NCBI RefSeq assembly: GCF_033439725.1
Contig: NW_026944387.1
Location: 3,162,001 to 3,226,000 of the forward strand
DNA length: 64,000 nt
Source: Neurospora tetraspora
Taxonomy: Eukaryota; Ascomycota; Sordariomycetes; Sordariales; Sordariaceae
Direction: 5' to 3'
Position numbers and translations under genes: made by a program. Shown here piece by piece: positions 57,101-64,000 of the stretch (the stretch's first letter is position 1; every line of letters begins with the position of its first letter). Under the pieces are notes generated by a model. That model saw only the letters and a program-made list of their open reading frames with translations. It did no database searches and had not been told where the DNA came from.

Positions 57101-60100
57101 CCCTTTATTAAATTATTATTACATTACTATTTAATAGTTTTAAACTCTTATAAAAATATTAATTTCGCCCTTAAATATAATAGTTCGTTGCTTAGTATTA
57201 ATTTGATTTTATAATTATAAGACTAGTATTCCGGTATTACGTTTATATCCTTCGGGTTAACTACCTAGGATGAATCTTTATATTCGTTTAAGAATTTAGC
57301 TTTAACCTCCTCTAGAATATATTTTAATTTAGTAAATTCTTCTATAAATTTTTATACGTCCTCTTCGGTAATATTGTAAATTCGGTGAATATCAGTTAAC
57401 AGTACAAGTTCCCTCGGGGTTACCGCTAGAGCTACTTCGGCTTCCCCTAAATTATAAATTCCATTTACGAAAGTTCGGGTATTTTTTCCTAATTTAAAAA
57501 ACGAAGTTAAAACCTATTCCCGAATAGCTTTGGCCTTATAAAGGTTAATAAAATCGTAAACCTTCGTATTTTTAAAGTACTTTTTGTAAAATTCTCCCTT
57601 ACTTTATATAATATCCCGCTAAGCGTCCTCTAATAAAGTAAATATAAAAATATATAATTTATTTTTATAAAACTTTTAAAATTCCGCCTAAAATATTGAA
57701 TTAATATAAATATTTCTTATCCTTATAATAATTATAAACGTTTCGGCGTTAACTAATTTAAAATCTTTTAAATTCAAGGGACCTATTTCGCCTATCGATT
57801 TAATTTAATAAAAGTAGGTATACTTAATTCGTTCTGGTCTTACTATAATTTATACCCGATAATTACCTTTAACTTCTATTATTACCCTAATTTTATTAAG
57901 CTTCCTATCTAGGCCGAAAGGTCTTCGAAATTATCGGGCGCCGCTAACTACGAACATACTTCTATTATTATAATTTAGTTACCTTTTAGCGCTTTAATAA
58001 AGTAAATAAAAGTTTAATTATTTTTTACTATTATTAGCCTTTTAAAATTAATAATCGAACGTTATTTTATTATTTTAATTACCCTTCTCTCCTCCTTTTC
58101 CGGGGGCGAATTAATTATCGGCCCCGGGGTTAGAATCAAATTAGGGGTTAAACCGGGGGTTAGAGGCTCCAGCTCTAATTCTTCTAATTTTAGCTCTTCT
58201 AATTCCGGTTCTTCTAATTTTAATATTAATATTACTACGGCTTTTATAACCTTGACCTTATTAATACAATTTCTAACGTACCCTTTATTCTAAATAACCT
58301 TATTGATTACTTAATTAACGTTTAGTTTATATAATTATAATTATAATTAGTTTAAAATAATAGAATATTCCTATACTAAGTCCACTACAAATAATTTTAT
58401 CGTTTCCTTATAATAATTAATACGTATTGTACTAATGACATAATATTCAACCTATTTTTTAAAGCTACCGTCTATTAAATATAAAAGTTATATTTTATGA
58501 AATTAATAGAATTAAAAACATATTTTCTTAGTAAACGTACAATTAATAAAGGCCTTCCTTATATAATTAGAATCGATTAAAGAAATATCATAAATTTTAT
58601 TACCGCGCTAAGGATACTAAAAATAAATAAATAAAAGGGTAGCATTCTATTTATAAATATTTAAATTTTCTATAAATAAAAGCTCACCTTATTAATAAGC
58701 AAGAGCCTACTAAATATTTATATTTATAAAATTACCTAACCTTCCCTTTTTATTCCCTATCAAACTTTCGAATATATTTTAATCCGAAGGTTCGCTATTT
58801 CCCTATCATTATTAAGCCTTAAAAGCGGCCCCCTTAGCGGTTTCTATCGAAACTATAATTTTAACTATAGCTTTAACCTATTATTTACTAATTTAATTAC
58901 CCTTATTACTTCTATTACCGCTTTAATTCCTAGCGCCGCTGGAATTAACAACCTTAAGTTTACCGCTATAATTAATAGGGTTATAGTATTTTTTAATTTA
59001 ATAGCCGGGCTTACCGTATTTAATATATTGCTTAGCTATAAAGCGGGCTTAAATAACCTCCTAATCGATCTCGTTAATTTTAATATAATCGATGTCTATA
59101 ACATTAAGGTCCTTTAATTTATTACCACCTCTACCATTACCATTACCCTAATTATTAACGCTACTACTATAAAAATTAATATCCTCTAATAATCTAAATA
59201 AACTATAGTATAATTCAACCTAATTAACTCAATCGTTACGGTTCAGAATATTATATTAATAAAATATAGTCGTATGAAGCTCTTTATTAACCTTATTCTT
59301 TAATATACGTACTTTCGTAACCGTATTATAATTATACTTATCCGCCAATATAATAAATTAGGCTTCGAAATTACTAAAGTTTAAGAATTTGCCGCCCTAC
59401 TTTAATTATGCTAAAGCCCTCTTAAAAATAGTAATAACGTCGCTTTATTAGAAACGGGAAGTTATATAGTCTAAGAAAATTTAACCGGTAGGTTAATCCT
59501 AAGCGGCCGAATAGTAAAAATTGTTTAAAATCTTTTAGTAGTTCGAAGTAAAAGTAATTCTAATTTTGCTACTTAAATAATTTATAGTATATAGAGGTTT
59601 AGTTTTCTTATTTAGGAAGTTGAAGCCGTCGACCTCTTAGCGGGTATAAATAGCTATAAACTATATAATAAATTAATTATAATACTTAAATATATCCGTT
59701 TCCTTTCTTGTAAACTAATTAAGGTCCTTGGTTAAATTATAACGACCAATATTATTAATAAGGGGGGCGGCCGGGGTAGCCGGTAAGAAGTAATAAATTC
59801 TTCCGGGGTTTATAACGAAGTTACCGGGATCAAATCCTTTATAATTACCGAACCCTCCGTTTCTAACGCTTATTCCGGAATTAAATCTTTTATAGCTATT
59901 AAATCCTCCGCTAAATCCTCTACTGCTAATATTTCTAGCGCTAAATCTTCCGCCTCTAATATTTATACCTCCTCTATAATTAGTAGATCCACCGGCTCCT
60001 CTTATATTATTGCTAATATTAAACTTAATAACGCTAGTACTATTAATAGTAACTCCTCTTATATTATTACTATTAATATAACCGGTAATATTGGGATTGA

Positions 60101-61000
60101 ATTTTGTAACGCTGAATCCTCTTTTAATATTAAATTTTCTACCGAATCCGCTACCGTTAGTACCTTTAATACCGTCGGGTATTTTATTTCCGTTAATATT
60201 ATAAATATTTAATTAAATGTCTTCGTCTACCGCCGGTTCCGGCTTAGTATTGAAGTAAACGTATTTACTCTCGGGGGTAGGCTTGGGCTTTTTAGGCTTA
60301 GTATTAAACTACGTATTAATATAGGCTTCTTTAAAAAAAGATTTTGTATATTCTAATTTTTTGCGATGGATCCTAATTTAATTAGATTTAATTCTGGCTT
60401 ACTTGGATTGGGCGATAGCTTCCTTGAATTAGATATTTATCTCTTTGAAAGTATTGTTTTAAGTCTTAGAAGTAGTGAATATATTGGTATATTATTATTC
60501 GGCCGTAGCGATATTATGTTCCTTCTAGGTAACGATAGTATATAAAGAGGCGTTATCGGATTATAAGGAAATTACGTTCCTTTATAAAATAATATTTTCC
60601 TTAATAATATGATTATATTTCTATTATTATTAATTAATTTAATTAGCCTACCGGGCCTTAAAAGTCTTTAAAGAAGAATAATACGAACTTTGAATTCTTC
60701 GGCCTCCTTCTTATATATTATAACTAATATATCCTTTTCTGTTATTCTAACGTTAATTTCGTTGTTAAAATCCTTAAATTTAGTATCGAAGTAATAGACT
60801 AATTTTATAACCTCGTAAAAGGCCTTAGTTAGCTCGCCGAAATTATAAGGGATTAATAAATTAGTGACCTCCTCTTTATATATATATATATTAAAACTAT
60901 TTAAAATTATTCAATAATATTGAGAATACTTTATATAGGTCAATTTAATTCTATTAGGTAAGTTGGGGTTATTTACCGGAATTAGATATCATAATTAGTT
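54100..61000 (-). pseudogene. Ty3/gypsy chromovirus, full-length polyprotein relic
   Basis: Minus-strand order: Gag 61000-58900, with a helical KEINI.FKEAIAQSK.AR part and an Asn/Gly/Arg-rich segment at 60200-59780 (RGG, GFGNYKGFDPG); protease region about 58000; reverse transcriptase 57600-56200 with VYFDDVLIF at about 56715-56745 (catalytic Asp pair intact); RNase H; integrase 55450-54780, including a zinc-binding N-terminal part (open frame 55429-55214, PWRDIS) and TGVLSFFANYSFYPR; and a C-terminal chromodomain at 54340-54160 (WEFETLLDY..IEGY.YY..K). Chromodomains steer such elements to heterochromatin. Stops are frequent. It is a different family from 9326-12800. Confidence 0.85.
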
Positions 61001-62164
61001 CTGACCAATAATAAATATGAAAATTAGGATATTGTTTTATTATAATAATTACGCTCATCATTCGTAGTATTTAATTAAGATTCTCGCTTCGTATTGATTA
61101 GTATCGGATACGTTCTAATTAATTACTAGCGACTATATTAATTGCCGAAATATAATATCGCGAAGATTAAATTATCACGGTAGTTTCTTACTACGTTTAG
61201 TCAAACCGAAGTTACTTGTTGCGCTTTAACGCGATGGTTAGGCATAATAACGTATTACGGGGCGCGAGCAAGTACTAAATTAAGAGTTTGATTATTGTGC
61301 GAGGAACAGGAAGCGAATCCTGTGCGCGTACGAGAATTAAGTAGAATATATAGTGTGGGTCTATGGGCATGGGTCTACCTAGAACTATTATGTTATATAA
61401 TAGCACGTGATGCAGCCAGATAGCACTCAGCTAATTGTATTAATACAGCACGTATTTATATATAGGAATAGGGCAGTAATGCCTGTGACAGGTATCACGC
61501 TAATAGTAGTATCAAATTACTTATTGAATTTTAATAGATTTTACTATATAGGCGCCGGTTTTTACAACGTAAGAACTACCAAAATACATTTTATTCCTAA
61601 CTTTTAATTCTTAAATTAACTATCTTTTAACACTTAAATTTATAAGTAACTGTAAATAATTCGACAGAGGTTAGAACTATAAAACCAAAACCAATATTTT
61701 TAAAACCGCAAACTTTAAATAGATTTTACATTCTTAAAGTGCACTAACAAACACCCTTTATACAATCTCAAATTCCAAAAATACAAAAAATTTATATTTT
61801 CTTCATAGAATTAATAATTAAATTTATTCTTTCATTTTGAAGAGAACTATAAATGAAAGCTATGAAGTATTTATATTTAGTATGAAGATTGAAAAATAAC
61901 AGAAATTTTAGTACCAGTTTTGTAGTAAGAATTTGCGCCCTTCCTAAGAATTTTAAACTTAAAATTTAAAGATTATAATATAAATAATAAAAGGCATAGT
62001 AGAAAATAACGCTATTTTAATTATATAGGCAATAATGTACGTAAGCTTACGGGTTAGGGTTTGTAAGATGTAGAAAAAAATAAATAAATAATCCAAGCAC
62101 TTATACGAGCTTTAATACCATTTATTTACAACGAGATACCAAATTTTCAATTTCGGTCCCCGTG
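61000..62164. other. Less mutated spacer, possible LTR/leader and unique AT-rich DNA
   Basis: 61060-61600 has moderate GC and little RIP signature. It could contain the 5' LTR of the chromovirus on its left, but I cannot find the partner LTR. 61610-62160 is AT-rich with ordinary rather than RIP-like composition and contains gggttagggtttg at 62059-62071. The short open frame 61407-61607 has no recognisable features and is not called. Confidence 0.35.
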
Positions 62165-63825
62165 CGAATAGAGTTTCTCTTATAAAAACTAAGCGAGAGG
62201 ATTAGTCCTTAGAAGAGTATCGCGTTCACGTTTACAATTTAAATCCCAATTTTATTATATTAATTAACGGACTCTTAATATATTACAATCGCTTAATCGT
62301 TCCCGAATCAGATAACCTACATACCTATATTATCAACGAAGCTTACTCCACATTAATTATAATTCACTTAAAAAAGAATAAGACCCGGGCAATATTTAAA
62401 ATATAATATTAATAGCCCTATATAATTAGAAGTATCGACCGTTTTGTAAACAACTATATAATATATAAAATTAATTAGCAAAGTCCCTAAAAACACAACG
62501 CCGGGCTTACTACACCCGATCCCCCCAATCGCCCAGAAATAGACTTCTATTATTATAAACTTTAAGAAGATACCGAAGGATAAATACGGGTTCGATAATA
62601 CGCTAGTAATAATCGACCGCTTATCGAAATTTTTTTAGGTCACCCCTTGTATACAAAATACTATAGTTCGTAACATTATACAAATATATTACGAAGGACC
62701 GTACCGCATTTATAATATATTGAAAGAAGTAATTCCCAATAAACGGCCGCAATTTACATTTATATTCATAAACCAAATATTTAAATTTATTAAAACTAGA
62801 TAAAAATTAACTACAACCGGATACAATTAAATAGCGGGCTAAATGAAAGTTATAAATACCTATATTAATTAACGCCTTCGGCCGTTCGTTACTTACTATT
62901 AAAACAATTAATCCGAAGCTATTCCAACCTTAGACGCGGTACAAAATAACCTTCCCTAAAATAGTATAAACCTATCTCCCTACAAAATTATATTCGGACA
63001 TCCGATAAAGATACCTTTCGATTAGAACGCCTAAATTTAAGACCCTAATATATTCTAAATAGAGCAGATAATCGAAGAATGAATACAAGACTATACCTAA
63101 TATATTCACAAATATATCGAATACGTTCGAAAAATAATAATAAAGGCGTAAAAATAGTAAGTAGAATAAGTTAATAAGAAAAGAAGGGAACCCGATTTTA
63201 AATTAGATAATAAAATTATTATTATTAAAAGGTTCCAATTTATAACGATTTAACGTAATGATAAATTCGATTTCCCTAATACCTACAATTATTATAAAAT
63301 TATTGAGAAAGTAAAGTACTCCTGCCGGCTAGAATTATTTAAAAAAAAAAAACTAAAAAAATACTAATATATTCTGCGTAAACCGCTTATAGAAATACAA
63401 TAACAACCTACTCCCGGGATAAATACCCGAATACCCCGGTCTAATTATAAATAAAAACGGAAATCCCGAATAGGAGGTCGATAAAATTATAACTTCTAAG
63501 GTAGGTAACGGGAAATTCTTCTACTAAACGGACTAAAGAGGCTAGGACCCTAACCCAAAGTAGTATCCTACCTCTAATTTTAAATACGCACCGAAAATAC
63601 TTTAGGAATTTCACGAGGCCAACTTAAATATACTAGGCCCACCGCAATAACTAATATACTAATTCAACGAAGATACAAAGGCCTACGACAACGACGAATA
63701 CTCCGAAACGGAAAGATTAAGGCGCTCACGGCGTATTATAAGGAAGAAATAAATACAATTAACGACGTTCTATATAATTATTTAGTAAAATTCGCGGACG
63801 AATCTTCTATATAGGGGCGGGGTAA
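62165..63825 (+). pseudogene. Ty3/gypsy chromovirus 3' part, same family as 9326-12800
   Basis: It aligns with 11130-12790: the RNaseH-IN spacer, integrase at about 62330-63200, and a chromodomain-like segment at 63470-63650 (EVDKIITSKVGNGKFFY..D..RL), here followed by a further acidic tail (YDNDEYSETERLR) that element A removed from the other copy. It is RIP-mutated throughout. Upstream domains are absent. Confidence 0.75.
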
Positions 63826-64000
63826 TATAATAACGCTAGTAGACTAAGTTTAGATACTATATATAAATGAGAAACTCTATCCGCACCGCCATAAATCTCT
63901 TACCGCACCGCTATCTAAAATCCAACCAAGTATAACTTAGCCAAACTTAGGTATATAAGTACAATAGTAGTATCATTAAATCCGTTGATTTTGGTTTCAT
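63826..64000 (+). repeat. 3' LTR of the chromovirus, running off the window
   Basis: A purine tract ataggggcgggg (63812-63823) ends just before taatataataacgctagtag, consistent with a polypurine tract followed by an LTR whose TG has become TA. The sequence then shows tandem tctttaccgcaccgcYat-like words and continues past the end. Confidence 0.5.

Noticed and set aside
62050-62075. Internal telomere array
   Set aside because: Only one to two TTAGGG units occur at any site, so there is no telomeric tract, only the short words noted with the MULEs.

Overview
The window looks like a transposon-dense, AT-rich block from a filamentous ascomycete (Pezizomycotina). The species cannot be named from the sequence. 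Most of it reads as former coding sequence in which C-to-T and G-to-A transitions have turned Gln, Arg and Trp codons into stops and catalytic Asp into Asn. This is the signature of repeat-induced point mutation (RIP). Scattered through it are short GC-richer islands that escaped: one almost complete LINE, solo LTRs, a SINE-like unit and a few short repeats. I see no convincing intact host gene, rRNA, functional tRNA or CRISPR array.

Layout. 1-545: 3' end of a Tad-like LINE. 546-4462: decayed sequence, a GC-rich patch and a Ty3/gypsy integrase relic (-). 4463-8303: MULE DNA transposon copy 1 (-). 8304-9325: decayed sequence and a tRNA-like/SINE-like unit. 9326-12800: Ty3/gypsy chromovirus relic (+) carrying a 120-bp LINE insertion and a solo LTR. 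12803-13502: MULE-derived short element A. 14462-23319: solo LTR, then MULE copy 3 (+) with a complete Copia element (-, 17256-23231) nested in it. 23320-29143: decayed unknown genes with a solo LTR-like island, short element C and another solo LTR. 29144-31440: 5' part of a second Copia (+) split by short element B. 31443-32051: LINE 3' fragment and solo LTR. 33000-39892: decayed unknown gene (-) split by MULE copy 2 (33654-37399, +) and a solo LTR. 40053-42481: decayed unknown gene (+). 42498-47950: nearly intact LINE (+) flanked by a 16-bp target duplication. 47967-53180: decayed DNA-transposase-like region (+). 53200-53760: unmutated GC-rich repeats and a foldback. 54100-61000: second chromovirus (-). 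62165-64000: third chromovirus copy (+) running off the end.

How the parts relate. The nesting gives a relative chronology: decayed elements first, then MULEs and their deletion derivatives with 8-bp duplications, then Copia and solo LTR insertions. The LINE at 42.5-47.9 kb is the youngest visible large insertion, since it has almost no RIP-type damage. Short elements A and B keep both ends of the MULE but not its transposase, so they were probably mobilised by it. The MULE transposase tail and the LINE ORF1 tail both carry AT-hook motifs, which suggests (inference only) a preference for AT-rich chromatin. Three decayed LINE 3' ends share the terminal sequence of the intact one.
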